A stretch of DNA of 64,000 bases. Source: Bordetella genomosp. 9 (GTDB lineage Bacteria; Pseudomonadota; Gammaproteobacteria; Burkholderiales; Burkholderiaceae_B). This document shows positions 8,340 to 16,491 of this stretch, one piece after another. The translations under genes were made by a program, and so were the position numbers. Under the pieces are notes generated by a model. It had not been told where the DNA came from and did not search any database. It worked only from the letters and a program-made list of their open reading frames with translations. Positions within the stretch are counted from its first letter, which is position 1, and the number at the start of each line of letters is the position of its first letter. Location: contig NZ_NEVJ01000003.1 in NCBI RefSeq assembly GCF_002261425.1, positions 372,001 through 436,000 on the forward strand, in the 5' to 3' direction.

Positions 8340-9140
8340 TCAGCGTTCCGCCAGGCCGTGGTCGCGGCCATCGCGGGCGAGATGCAATACGCGCTCGTTG
8401 GGGGGGATGAAGAGCTCCTGGTAATAGACCGGGCTGCCTTTGCCGACATAGGCGCGGATATCCAGGCGCTGCCCCGTGACGCCGGCCCGCACGCCGATCA
8501 TCTTGCAGATCGCGGGCTCGAACCGCCGGGTCGACAGGTATTGGTCCATGCGTCCTATCGCCTGGGCCGTTTCCCGCATGATCAGTTCCTTGAAGTTTTC
8601 CGTCGCCAGTTTCTTCAAGGGCAGGGCGTGGAAGGCCGACAGCCGTTGCGGATCGGCATAGAAACGAGAAAACACCGAGAACTCGTCGCCGATCGCCAGC
8701 ACGCGTTCTATGCACAGCGTCCGGGGGCAGCGCAGGTGTTCGCTCCATGGGCCGGCCTGCTCGACATCGTAGCGGCCGCTGATCTTCGGGTACACAGGCA
8801 GGTATCCCGCACCGCTGTCGTCGATGAAGCGGCAGTGCAGGGGCGCGTGCATGGATTCGTCCGGCTGGCCCGAGACGAATGTGCCATTGCCTTGTTGCCG
8901 CACGATGATGCCTTCGTCCACGAGCATGCGCAGGGCGCGCTGGATCGTGCCGATGCTCAGGGGCAGCGTGGCCGCCCATTCGATCTCGGTGGGCAGGCGC
9001 AGGCCGGGCGACCACGCGCCTTCGGCGACCGCATGGGCGATCGCATCCCGCATCGCCATGTACTTGGGAATCCCAGGACGGACATAGTGGTCGAGCCGGC
9101 GTTGAAGGTCCGCGCCGATCGAGGCTTGATCTTGGTCCAT
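8340..9140 (-). CDS. GntR family regulator with UTRA domain
   Basis: A 266-residue repressor-type protein. After about 20 residues the winged helix reads YMAMRDAIAHAVAEGAWSPG, LRLPTEIEWAA, LSIGTIQRALRMLVDEGII and GNGTFVSG, a standard GntR DNA-binding domain. The rest matches the UTRA fold: ERVLAIGDEFSVFSRFYADP, and a final strand with SPVYYQELFIPPNE, close to the HutC signature. It is divergent from the sulfatase-Bug pair with only 56 bases between start codons, and a perfect palindrome lies in that gap. It therefore most likely controls itself and the sulfatase genes, with the desulfated or sulfated substrate as effector. This is inferred from arrangement. The ATG at 9140 lies within 9 bases of the palindrome. 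Confidence 0.88.
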   Translation of the reverse strand: MDQDQASIGADLQRRLDHYVRPGIPKYMAMRDAIAHAVAEGAWSPGLRLPTEIEWAATLPLSIGTIQRALRMLVDEGIIVRQQGNGTFVSGQPDESMHAPLHCRFIDDSGAGYLPVYPKISGRYDVEQAGPWSEHLRCPRTLCIERVLAIGDEFSVFSRFYADPQRLSAFHALPLKKLATENFKELIMRETAQAIGRMDQYLSTRRFEPAICKMIGVRAGVTGQRLDIRAYVGKGSPVYYQELFIPPNERVLHLARDGRDHGLAER

Positions 9141-9148
9141 TGCTTTAA

Positions 9149-9160
9149 TACTATATAGTA
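9149..9160. promoter_or_regulatory. Palindromic operator candidate TACTATATAGTA in divergent promoter
   Basis: A perfect 12-base palindrome sits in the 56-base AT-rich gap between the divergent GntR and sulfatase genes. The ACTATATAGT core is of the type recognised by GntR/HutC proteins. One bound dimer could shut both promoters. Binding by the adjacent regulator is inferred. Confidence 0.6.
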
Positions 9161-9196
9161 ATAGAGTAATTAAACATCAATTGGGTGGAGCAACAC

Positions 9197-10651
9197 ATGA
9201 GCGTGGAAAACCTGCTTGTCATTATGTCCGATGAACACAACCCGAAGGTAATGGGATGTTCGGGACATCCGGTCGTGCAGACACCGAATCTGGACGCGCT
9301 GGCGGCTTCGGGAACCCGGTTCACGGGCGCCTATACGACCAGCCCGGTCTGCATTCCCGCGCGTGCCGGCTTCGCCTGCGGCAAGTACATCCACCAGATC
9401 GGCTTCTGGGACAACGCCGACGCCTATGACGGCAGTGTGCCGAGCTGGCATCATGTCCTGCGCGAGCGCGGCCATGAGGTGGTGTCGATAGGGAAGCTGC
9501 ATTTCCGGCAGCCGGGCGAGGACCATGGATTCACCCAGGAACAGATTCCCATGCACATCCTGGAAGGCAAGGGCGACCTGATGGGCCTGATCCGGGAAGA
9601 CCTGCCGCGCCGCGGCGGCGCCAAGAAGATGGCCGCCATGGCGGGCCCTGGCGAAACCTCCTACACCTTCTATGACCGGGAAATTTGCGCTCGGGCCCAG
9701 GTCTGGCTGCGCGAGCAGGCGACGCGCGCGCACGACAAGCCGTGGGTGCTGTTCGTGTCGTTCGTCGCCCCGCATTTTCCTCTCACGGCGCCGCCGGAGC
9801 ATTATTACCGCTATTGGGACCAGGACCTGCCGATGCCCAAGCTGTACGCGCGGGAGCAGCGGCCCGGCCATCCCTACTTGCGGGATTACGCCGCAAGTTT
9901 CTGCTACGACGATTACTTCGAATCGGAAAAGGACGTCAAGCGCGCCTTGTCCGGCTATTTCGGGCTGGTGTCCTTCCTGGACGAAAACATCGGCAAGGTC
10001 TTGCGGGCCCTTGACGAATCCGGGCTGGCGGGGAATACGCGCGTCATGTACACCAGCGACCACGGCGACAACCTGGGCGCACGGGGATTGTGGGGAAAGT
10101 CCACCATGTTCGACGAGATCGCCGGCGTGCCCCTGATCATGCGCGGCTCGGACGTGCCGGCTGGCCAGGTGATCGATACCCCGGTGAGCCATGTCGATTG
10201 CTATCCCACCATCGTCAACAGTGTCGGCGTGGATTTCGCCACGGTGCGGGACACGCATCCGGGCGTGGACATGCGCGACATCGCCGCCGGCAGCCGTCCC
10301 GACCGCACCGTCCTGTCGGAGTACCACGGGATGGGGTCCACGTCCGGTGCCTTCGCGATCAGGCACGGACGCTACAAATACATCCATTACGCGCTGTATC
10401 CCGCTCAGCTGTTCGACTTGGAAAGCGACCCGGATGAACTGACGGATCTCGCGGGGGACCCGCACCATGCCCAGGTGTTGGAGGAGTGCCGCCGTCGGCT
10501 GTACGCGGTGTGTGATCCGGAGCAGGTCGATCGCCGCGCCAAGGAGCGCCAGGCGCAGTTGTTGGCGCAGAACGGTGGGCGGGATGCCGTCATCGCGCGC
10601 GGCGACCTCGGCTTTACCCCGGCGCCAGGAACGGCGGCGGACTTCCAGTAG
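9197..10651 (+). CDS. Sulfatase (arylsulfatase/choline-sulfatase type)
   Basis: A 484-residue type I sulfatase. The N-terminal metal-binding segment MSDEHNPKVMGCSGHP is followed by TPNLDALAASG and the signature SPVCIPARAGF, whose Cys in C-x-P-x-R is converted to formylglycine in active enzymes. Metal ligands recur at YTSDHGDNLG, and GKSTMFDE precedes the C-terminal domain, which includes YKYIHYALYPAQLFDLESDP as in many sulfatases. There is no signal peptide, so it should be cytoplasmic, which favours hydrolysis of an imported sulfate ester. No maturase gene is seen here. Start chosen at ATG 9197 (GGTGGAG upstream); a GTG at 9185 is in frame. It probably shares a transcript with the Bug gene 92 bases downstream. 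Confidence 0.88.
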   Translation: MSVENLLVIMSDEHNPKVMGCSGHPVVQTPNLDALAASGTRFTGAYTTSPVCIPARAGFACGKYIHQIGFWDNADAYDGSVPSWHHVLRERGHEVVSIGKLHFRQPGEDHGFTQEQIPMHILEGKGDLMGLIREDLPRRGGAKKMAAMAGPGETSYTFYDREICARAQVWLREQATRAHDKPWVLFVSFVAPHFPLTAPPEHYYRYWDQDLPMPKLYAREQRPGHPYLRDYAASFCYDDYFESEKDVKRALSGYFGLVSFLDENIGKVLRALDESGLAGNTRVMYTSDHGDNLGARGLWGKSTMFDEIAGVPLIMRGSDVPAGQVIDTPVSHVDCYPTIVNSVGVDFATVRDTHPGVDMRDIAAGSRPDRTVLSEYHGMGSTSGAFAIRHGRYKYIHYALYPAQLFDLESDPDELTDLAGDPHHAQVLEECRRRLYAVCDPEQVDRRAKERQAQLLAQNGGRDAVIARGDLGFTPAPGTAADFQ

Positions 10652-10743
10652 GCGGTTCGCGCCGAGGGATGGCGGCCGGTTTCGCCTCCGGCGAACTCGC
10701 CACGTCGACGCCGGTTTTCCACATAACGATAAGGAGACAAACC

Positions 10744-11745
10744 ATGAAGTGGATACACCATAAGGCCGGACTGTCGCTCAGCCGCGCTCTGTTCGCCGCG
10801 GCCTTGTCATGCCTGATGGCGGCGCCGGCGCAGGCGGCCGATGCCTGGCCCAACCGCCCGGTGCGTGTAATCGTCGCCTATCCCGCCGGCGGCGGGCTGG
10901 ACTTCGTGACCCGGGTGCTGGCGCAGCAGTTGACCAAGAAGACCGGCCAGACCTTCGTGGTGGAGAATCGCGCGGGCGCTTCCGGCCTGATCGGCGCGGA
11001 TGCGGTGGTAAAAAGCGCGCCGGACGGATACACGATGCTGGTGGCGTCGCCCGCCGAAGTACTGGTCGGCCCGATCGCGGGGCAGAAGATGCCTTACGAC
11101 CCGCAACGCGACCTGGAACCCGTCACCCTGGCGGGCGAGACGCCGCTGGTCATCGCGGTGAACCCGGCGGTCAAGGCGAAAAGCATGCAGGAGCTGCTCG
11201 AGCAAGCCAGGGGCGGCGGCACGACGCTGTCATATGGAACGCCCGGCAATGGCAGTTCGATGAACTTCGCCGGCGAGTCCATCAACCTGGTGGCGGGGAC
11301 GTCGATCCAGCACGTGCCCTACAAAGGCGCCGCACCGGCCGTGTCGGACCTGCTGGGCAACCACATTCCCATCGGCATCGTCGGCATGCCGCCCACCGTG
11401 CCCTACGAAAAAAACGGGCAGTTGCGCGTGCTGGCGGTGACCAGTGACAAGCGGTCCGGTGCCATGCCGAACGTACCGGCGATGGCGGAGCTGCCTGGAT
11501 TCAAAGGGTATCGCTTCACCAACTGGATGGGCGTCTACGTACCCGCCGGTACGCCCAAGGCCCTGGTCGACAGGATGGCCGCCGATATCGACGCGGTATT
11601 GAAGCAGGCCGACACGCGGGATCTATTGCTCAAGCAGGGGGTCGAACCGGTCGGCGGCACGCCGGCGCAGTTCGCCGCCTTCCTGGCGTCCGAGCGCGAG
11701 CGCTACACCAGGATCGCCCGTGAACGGCATATCAAGACGGATTGA
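10744..11745 (+). CDS. Bug/TctC family solute-binding protein
   Basis: A 333-residue periplasmic receptor with a Sec signal ending in APAQA (about residue 32). Landmarks: VIVAYPAGGGLDFVTRVLA, ENRAGASGLIGADA, APDGYTM, HVPYKGAAPAVSDLLG. The usual GGPxD is GGGLD. It directly follows the sulfatase gene and has an AAGGAGA ribosome site, so it likely supplies the sulfated or related organic substrate to that enzyme. No membrane subunits are encoded nearby, as with the other Bug genes here. The C-terminus (SERERYTRIARERH) carries the family's standard final helix. The next gene is convergent. Confidence 0.92.
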   Translation: MKWIHHKAGLSLSRALFAAALSCLMAAPAQAADAWPNRPVRVIVAYPAGGGLDFVTRVLAQQLTKKTGQTFVVENRAGASGLIGADAVVKSAPDGYTMLVASPAEVLVGPIAGQKMPYDPQRDLEPVTLAGETPLVIAVNPAVKAKSMQELLEQARGGGTTLSYGTPGNGSSMNFAGESINLVAGTSIQHVPYKGAAPAVSDLLGNHIPIGIVGMPPTVPYEKNGQLRVLAVTSDKRSGAMPNVPAMAELPGFKGYRFTNWMGVYVPAGTPKALVDRMAADIDAVLKQADTRDLLLKQGVEPVGGTPAQFAAFLASERERYTRIARERHIKTD

Positions 11746-11814
11746 TTTCGGGGAAGCATCCGGCCCCGTCGGAGAAACGGCCATCCGGACGCGGGCCTTG
11801 TTTCGATCGACGCC

Positions 11815-13056
11815 TCATTCTGGCAGGCTGTCGAACCAGGTCTTCCACCGCGGGACGGCTCGCGCGAAGGTTCCGCGGTGGGTAGTGGCGCCAGTGGAAA
11901 CGGCCTCGACGCGCGTATTGCCGCTGCCCATGGCGTGCTGATACGTGGCGGCGAGTTGTCCCAGGCCCGTGCTGATGGCCTCGTCCGTATCGCCGTAGTA
12001 GTTGCGCACCGGCGTCCGGATCACCCAGCGGTATGCCTGCGTAGTCGCCACCAGGCGGCCGTAGGCGGAGTCGGCGAAGAACCGGGGGTCGAAGTATTCC
12101 TTGCGTATCAGCTTGTGCAGGTCGGCCGGGATGTCGGCGGGATCGAAGGGCTCGCGCGCGTATGCCTTGCGCGATACCTCGTAATACTCGGGATTGATGA
12201 CGGATCGGGCCAGGCCCGGCACGCCGTAATAATTCTCGAAGGAAAAGGACGAAAGGATGAACAGGCTGCTCACCCAGTCGGCGTCGTTCTTGCGCGGAAA
12301 ATCCAGGAAGCCGTTGAGCGCGACGAATACGTCCAAGGGCGCGCTTGCCGTGGCGGCGGCGCTCACCGGAATGCCGGCGTGTTCCAGCCTTTCCAGCAAG
12401 GCCATGGTGACGAAGCCGCCCTGCGACCATCCGGCCAGATACAGTTTGCCGCTGTCCCGTTTAAGGTCGGCCAGTACCGCGCGCGAGGCCACCAGCATGT
12501 CGTAGGTGGCCTGCTGGTGGCTGGCCTTGACCATATAGCCCTCCGGCTCCGGCGAATCTCCCAGGCCAAAATAGTCGGCGCCGATTACCGCATAGCCCTG
12601 GCCGGCGAACTGGGCGATCATCAGCTGGGTTTCGGGCGATTGTTCCGGATATGACGGCACCTGCTGCTTGCCGTACACCGTGCCGTGCTGGTACGACACC
12701 ATGGGCAGGCTGGCCGCCGGGATATCCGGCACGGCGATCAGGCCCGATGCCATGGTAGGCAGATTGCCTTTTTCCGGAATCACCGATGGATAGCTGACCC
12801 GGTAGAGCAGCACTGCGTTGCGGGCGGGGGTATAGGTGGCCGGGATGGCGGCGAACTCGGGCGTATCGACCTGGAGGATGCGATTCAGGCGCTCGATATC
12901 CCAGCGCTGCAGGAATTGATAGCGCACGCCGGCGGCCAGCATCGTGCTGGACGTCACAGTGGCAGCGGCTGGGGCGGCGTGGGCCTGGAAACTGGATGCC
13001 AAAGCCAAAGCCAAAGCCAAGCCCATACTTGGCAAAATGCGCAAGCGGCGGGTCAT
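11815..13056 (-). CDS. Exported alpha/beta hydrolase (lipase/esterase-like)
   Basis: A 413-residue protein. The signal peptide MTRRLRILPSMGLALALALA ends near FQAHA; the Leu-Ala run is encoded by a 6-base tandem repeat. The hydrolase core shows PMVSYQHGTVYG (oxyanion-side His-Gly), the nucleophile elbow AGWSQGG near residue 205 and a late segment with YYGDTDEAIS that could provide the acid, with THRGTFARAV near the end supplying His. The fold resembles secretory lipases and prolyl-oligopeptidase-like esterases; the substrate is unknown. I chose ATG 13056 because it starts the signal; ATG 13131 would add 25 basic residues. It stands alone, divergent from the alcohol dehydrogenase with about 190 bases between. 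Confidence 0.8.
   Translation of the reverse strand: MTRRLRILPSMGLALALALASSFQAHAAPAAATVTSSTMLAAGVRYQFLQRWDIERLNRILQVDTPEFAAIPATYTPARNAVLLYRVSYPSVIPEKGNLPTMASGLIAVPDIPAASLPMVSYQHGTVYGKQQVPSYPEQSPETQLMIAQFAGQGYAVIGADYFGLGDSPEPEGYMVKASHQQATYDMLVASRAVLADLKRDSGKLYLAGWSQGGFVTMALLERLEHAGIPVSAAATASAPLDVFVALNGFLDFPRKNDADWVSSLFILSSFSFENYYGVPGLARSVINPEYYEVSRKAYAREPFDPADIPADLHKLIRKEYFDPRFFADSAYGRLVATTQAYRWVIRTPVRNYYGDTDEAISTGLGQLAATYQHAMGSGNTRVEAVSTGATTHRGTFARAVPRWKTWFDSLPE
12998..13020. repeat. Hexanucleotide tandem repeat GCCAAA x 3.8
   Basis: Nearly four copies of GCCAAA in a row. On the minus strand they encode the Leu-Ala-Leu-Ala run of the hydrolase signal peptide. Copy-number change would lengthen or shorten the hydrophobic core by two residues without shifting the frame. 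Confidence 0.75.
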
Positions 13057-13248
13057 CGACCCATTGCACCTGTTGCGATGCCCGGCCCTGCGGCGTGCAC
13101 CGGATCGTTCAAATCGAAGTGTTTCAATCATGGGGTATGGCGACGAAAGCAGTAGGCAGGCTGGATTCGCGGACGTTTTTAACACGGGTAGGGGGCGAAT
13201 GACGCTATTGTTCGCGATGGAGCGTTCCTTCAACGTCAGGAGAAAACG

Positions 13249-14266
13249 ATGCGCAAGATGCAGGCGGTGCAGGTAGCGAAAGCCCATGGTCCTCTGGAAA
13301 TCGTCGAGCGCGACGTGCCGGAGCCGCCTGCGGGCCATGTGCTGATCAAGGTGCAGGCGTGCGGGATCTGCCATAGCGATTCCTTCACGAAAGAAGGGCT
13401 GTGGCCCGGCTTGCAGTTTCCGCGCGTGCCGGGACACGAGATCGCGGGCGTGATCGATACGCTGGGCAGCGGCGTCCAGGATTGGCGGGTCGGGCAGCGC
13501 GTGGGCGTGGGTTGGCATGGCGGGCATTGCGGCCATTGCGACAGCTGCCGGCATGGCGATTTCGTGCTCTGCCAGACCGCGCTGGTGCCGGGCATCAGCT
13601 ACGACGGCGGCTATGCGGACTACATGGTGGCGCCGCAGGAGGCCCTGGCGCGCATGCCCGACGATCTGTCGGACGTCGACGCCGCGCCGCTGCTCTGCGC
13701 GGGCATCACCACCTTCAACGCCTTGCGCAACAGCGGCGCGCGCGCCGGCGACGTGGTGGCCATCCTGGGCATCGGCGGGCTGGGCCATCTGGGCGTGCAG
13801 TTCGCGCGGCAGATGGGCTTCGTGACCGTCGCGATCGCCCGCGGCCAGGACAAGGCGCCGCTGGCGCTGCAGCTCGGGGCGCATCACTACATCGACAGCG
13901 AGGCACAGGACGTCGCCGAGACGCTGCGCGGCCTGGGCGGCGCCAAGGTCGTGCTGGCGACGGTCACCAGCGGCAAGGCCATGAGCGCCGTGATGGGCGG
14001 CCTGGGGCGCAATGGCAAGCTGATCATGGTCGGCATCTCCCAGGAACCCGTGGAAGTGCCGGTGACGCAGTTCATCTCGGGCCGCAATTCGGTCCAGGGC
14101 TGGCCATCGGGCACGGCGGCGGATTCGCAGGAAACGCTGGCCTTCAGCCATGTCGGGCGTCAAGCCGATGATCGAGGAATATCCCCTGTCGCGGGCGGCG
14201 GAAGCCTACGATCGGATGATGAGCGGCAAGGCGCGCTTCAGGGTGGTGCTGACGCCGGGCAAGTGA
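13249..14266 (+). pseudogene. Zinc-dependent alcohol dehydrogenase with a frameshift
   Basis: A medium-chain dehydrogenase/reductase. Catalytic zinc ligands are in CGICHSD and PGHEIAG; structural zinc Cys in CGHCDSCRHGDFVLC; the NAD(P) fold in LGIGGLGHLGVQFA. The frame from 13249 reads normally to ETLAFS (about codon 300, near 14148), then turns into non-family sequence running to 14481. One base later the other frame gives MSGVKPMIEEYPLSRAAEAY and then FRVVLTPGK with a stop at 14264-14266, the expected C-terminus. Loss of two bases in an AGC-GCC-ATG context would explain it. The gene is thus either a recent pseudogene or a sequencing/assembly error. Two-thirds of the cofactor domain remain in frame. 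An AGGAG site precedes the ATG. The true stop abuts the next gene's stop. Confidence 0.85.
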
Positions 14267-14746
14267 TCAGGCGGGCGTCGTCCTGGCCTTGCCGCGCATC
14301 TCGTCGGCCGGCCGCGGGAAGCCGCTGCGATCCGTGTAGTCCGGGTAATCGACGCCGCGGTGGCGGGGCGGCCGGCGATATGCATTGGCGGCGTAGACAT
14401 CGACGGCGGCGACCGTGGCCAGGTTGGCCAGTGTGGCGCCGGTGCGCAACATCGTCGCGCGGCGGCTCCGGTCGCCGGTGACGGTGGCCATATCCAGCAC
14501 GTCGCCGCCGACCCGTGCCCAGAGCCAGGGCGCGGCGTCCTGCGATTTCAGGATACCCAGGCCGGTGGCGATTTCGCGCACGCCGTAAAGGCGCACCAAT
14601 GTGGGATGCTGCTTGACGCCGCAGAGGCGGGCGATGGTTCGGGGCATGGCCAGTTCGGCGATGCCCAATCCGATGCTGAACCATCCGAGGCCATTGGCCA
14701 ATCGGCCATGCGCGGCGGCGCGTCTGGAATTCGTGGTGTCGTTCAT
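14267..14746 (-). CDS. Small membrane protein, hypothetical
   Basis: A 159-residue protein with two or three likely membrane segments (NGLGWFSIGLGIAELAM, the LYGVREIATGLGIL region, and TLANLATVAAVDVYAAN). The N-terminal hydrophilic stretch and the GxxELAxP pattern resemble an uncharacterised membrane family often found fused to or next to cyclase/dehydrase-type proteins in proteobacteria; I cannot name a function. The C-terminus is Arg, Pro and Asp rich and probably cytoplasmic. Start ATG 14746 has GGGAGC upstream. Its stop codon is directly adjacent to the repaired stop of the frameshifted alcohol dehydrogenase on the other strand. Confidence 0.7.
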   Translation of the reverse strand: MNDTTNSRRAAAHGRLANGLGWFSIGLGIAELAMPRTIARLCGVKQHPTLVRLYGVREIATGLGILKSQDAAPWLWARVGGDVLDMATVTGDRSRRATMLRTGATLANLATVAAVDVYAANAYRRPPRHRGVDYPDYTDRSGFPRPADEMRGKARTTPA

Positions 14747-14832
14747 GGATGCTCCCTGTCGATAGGTCGCATCAACCAGCAAAGACTGTTCCGCTGGCCG
14801 TTGTGTGACGGCGGCCAGCGGTTGCACGGCGC

Positions 14833-15111
14833 CTAGCGGCGGTCGGTGACTTCGACCAGGTGGTAGCCGAACTGGGTCTTGACCGGGCCTTGCACGGCAT
14901 TGACGGGCGCGCTGAACACGACTTCGTCGAATTCACGCACCATCTGGCCGGGACCGAAAGTGCCCAGGTTGCCGCCGTCGCGGCCCGAAGGGCACTGGGA
15001 ATGTTCACGCGCGACTTGCGCGAAATCGGCGCCGCCTTCGATGGCGGTCTTCAGTTCATTGCATTGCTGTTCCGTGGGAACCAGAATGTGGCGGGCGGTG
15101 GCTTGGGCCAT
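14833..15111 (-). CDS. ppiC: Single-domain parvulin peptidyl-prolyl isomerase (PpiC type)
   Basis: A 92-residue protein that is a bare rotamase domain. It has the parvulin landmarks ARHILVPTEQQC at the start, FAQVAREHSQCPSGRDGGNL in the middle and GPVKTQFGYHLVEVTDR at the end; the two active-site His (in ARHIL and GYHLV) and the SxCPS Cys region are present. Enzymes of this size, such as E. coli PpiC (93 residues), are cytoplasmic and catalyse cis-trans isomerisation at proline. No signal peptide is present. Start ATG 15111 has an AGGAGA site upstream. It is probably a single-gene unit between the membrane protein and the LigJ-like gene. Confidence 0.92.
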   Translation of the reverse strand: MAQATARHILVPTEQQCNELKTAIEGGADFAQVAREHSQCPSGRDGGNLGTFGPGQMVREFDEVVFSAPVNAVQGPVKTQFGYHLVEVTDRR

Positions 15112-15206
15112 GTGATCGATCTCCTGTGGGCGTGGTGAACTCGACAGCGTAACCCAATCGGACGCGCCTTGCCGTGACGCGTTGCAAACCACCGCCACCC
15201 GCGCGC

Positions 15207-16232
15207 TCAGTGTCCGCGCGCCTTCAGTTGCGCATCCAGGCGCGTATAGACGCGGCGGGCGTTGCCTTCGAAGATCTTGTAGCGCGCTTCGGGCGTGATG
15301 TCGGCCGCCGATACGTAGCGGCGCGTGTCATCGAAATAGTGCCCGGTTTCCGGATCGATACCGCGCACCGCGCCGATCATCTCGCTGGCGAAGAGGATGT
15401 TGTCGATGGGAATGACCCGCGTCAGCAGATCGATGCCGGGCTGATGGTAGACGCAGGTATCGAAAAAGATATTGTTCAGCAGGTGATCCTGCAGCAGGGG
15501 CTTCTTCAATGCCTGCGCCAGGCCGCGGAAACGGCCCCAGTGATAGGGCACCGCGCCGCCGCCGTGCGGGATGACCAGCTTGAGCGTCGGGAAGTCGCTG
15601 AACAAATCGGAGTCCAGGCATTGCATGAAGGCCGTCGTGTCGGCGTTCAGGTAATGCGCGCCCGTCGTGTGGAAGCAGGCGTTGCAGCTCTGGCTGACGT
15701 GCACCATGGCGGGCACGTCGTACTCGACCAGCTTTTCGTAAAGCGGATACCAGTAGCGGTCGCTGAGCGGCGGGCTGGTCCAATGGCCGCCCGAAGGATC
15801 CGGGTTCAGGTTGACGGCGACGTTGCCGTACTCCTCCACGCAGCGCTTCAGTTCGGGCAGGCAGGTGGCGACATCCACGCCCGGGCTCTGCGGCAGCATG
15901 GCGGCCGGCACGAAATGGTCGGGGAACAGCGAGGCGACGCGGAAGCACATCTCGTTGCAGATCGCCGTCCAGGTCGAGGACACCTGGAAGTCGCCGATGT
16001 GATGCGCCATGAAGCTGGCGCGCGGGCTGAACACAGTCAGGTCGTGGCCGCGTTCCTTCATGATGCGCAGCTGATTGGTCTCGATCGCCTCGCGCAATTC
16101 GTCATCGCTGATGTGCAGCTCCGACGCCTTGGGCGCCGGCGTGCCGTCGTTGATCGAAGCGATCTGGCGCTTGCGCCATGCTTCCAGGGCGGGCGGGGCG
16201 GTGGTGAAGTGTCCGTGGCAATCGATGATCAT
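15207..16232 (-). CDS. ligJ: 4-oxalomesaconate hydratase-like amidohydrolase (LigJ type)
   Basis: A 341-residue amidohydrolase-superfamily protein. It begins with the metal site MIIDCHGHF, and continues with HDLTVFSPRASFMAHH, VAVNLNPDPSGGHW, VHVSQSCNACFHTTG, IPHGGGAVPYHWGRFRG and the C-terminal Asp/Glu region LFASEMIGAVRGIDP. Length, start and the GGAVPYHWGR segment match LigJ of the protocatechuate 4,5-cleavage/gallate route, which hydrates 4-oxalomesaconate to 4-carboxy-4-hydroxy-2-oxoadipate. The other genes of that route are not in the window, so a related decarboxylase or hydratase role is possible. It lies upstream of ppiC on the same strand with a 95-base gap, and a terminator separates it from the Bug genes. 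Confidence 0.78.
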   Translation of the reverse strand: MIIDCHGHFTTAPPALEAWRKRQIASINDGTPAPKASELHISDDELREAIETNQLRIMKERGHDLTVFSPRASFMAHHIGDFQVSSTWTAICNEMCFRVASLFPDHFVPAAMLPQSPGVDVATCLPELKRCVEEYGNVAVNLNPDPSGGHWTSPPLSDRYWYPLYEKLVEYDVPAMVHVSQSCNACFHTTGAHYLNADTTAFMQCLDSDLFSDFPTLKLVIPHGGGAVPYHWGRFRGLAQALKKPLLQDHLLNNIFFDTCVYHQPGIDLLTRVIPIDNILFASEMIGAVRGIDPETGHYFDDTRRYVSAADITPEARYKIFEGNARRVYTRLDAQLKARGH

Positions 16233-16361
16233 GGCTCATCCGGTGTAGCGCCCGCGCTGCGGCGGGCTCGTGAATCGTGCGGAGCTGTCTCACCCTGGGG
16301 CGCCGCGGGTGGCGCCGCGAACATGGGCGATCTATGGTGCGACCCGCGCAGCCTGTGCGTC

Positions 16362-16373
16362 AAATATATATTT
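16362..16373. promoter_or_regulatory. AT-rich palindrome AAATATATATTT upstream of ligJ-like gene
   Basis: A perfect 12-base palindrome (approximate position) lies about 130 bases upstream of the ligJ-like start in an otherwise GC-rich region, followed by AT-rich sequence up to 16405. It may be part of a regulator site or promoter. No matching regulator gene is adjacent, so the assignment is weak. Confidence 0.35.
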
Positions 16374-16420
16374 CCGAGCGATTCCATATCGAAATCGAAT
16401 AAATCGCGCAGCCGCGGCGC

Positions 16421-16448
16421 AACAAAAAACCCAGGCCGGGGCCTGGGT
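16421..16448 (-). terminator. Rho-independent terminator after the tandem Bug genes
   Basis: ACCCAGGCC (16429-16437) pairs perfectly with GGCCTGGGT (16440-16448) across a 2-base centre. Read leftward, the stem is followed by TTTTTGTT. It lies 43 bases beyond the stop of the Bug gene at 16492, in the direction of its transcription. Confidence 0.85.
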
Positions 16449-16491
16449 CGATACGCCTGGACAGGCGTGTGATCGCGGGCTTCACGCCGCG

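Noticed and set aside
13057-14163. Extension of the alpha/beta hydrolase frame across the alcohol dehydrogenase gene
   Set aside because: The extra sequence is antisense to the dehydrogenase and lies before a perfect signal peptide.
14153-14481. Apparent C-terminus of the alcohol dehydrogenase in its original frame
   Set aside because: Unrelated to the family; the family end is in another frame and stops at 14266.
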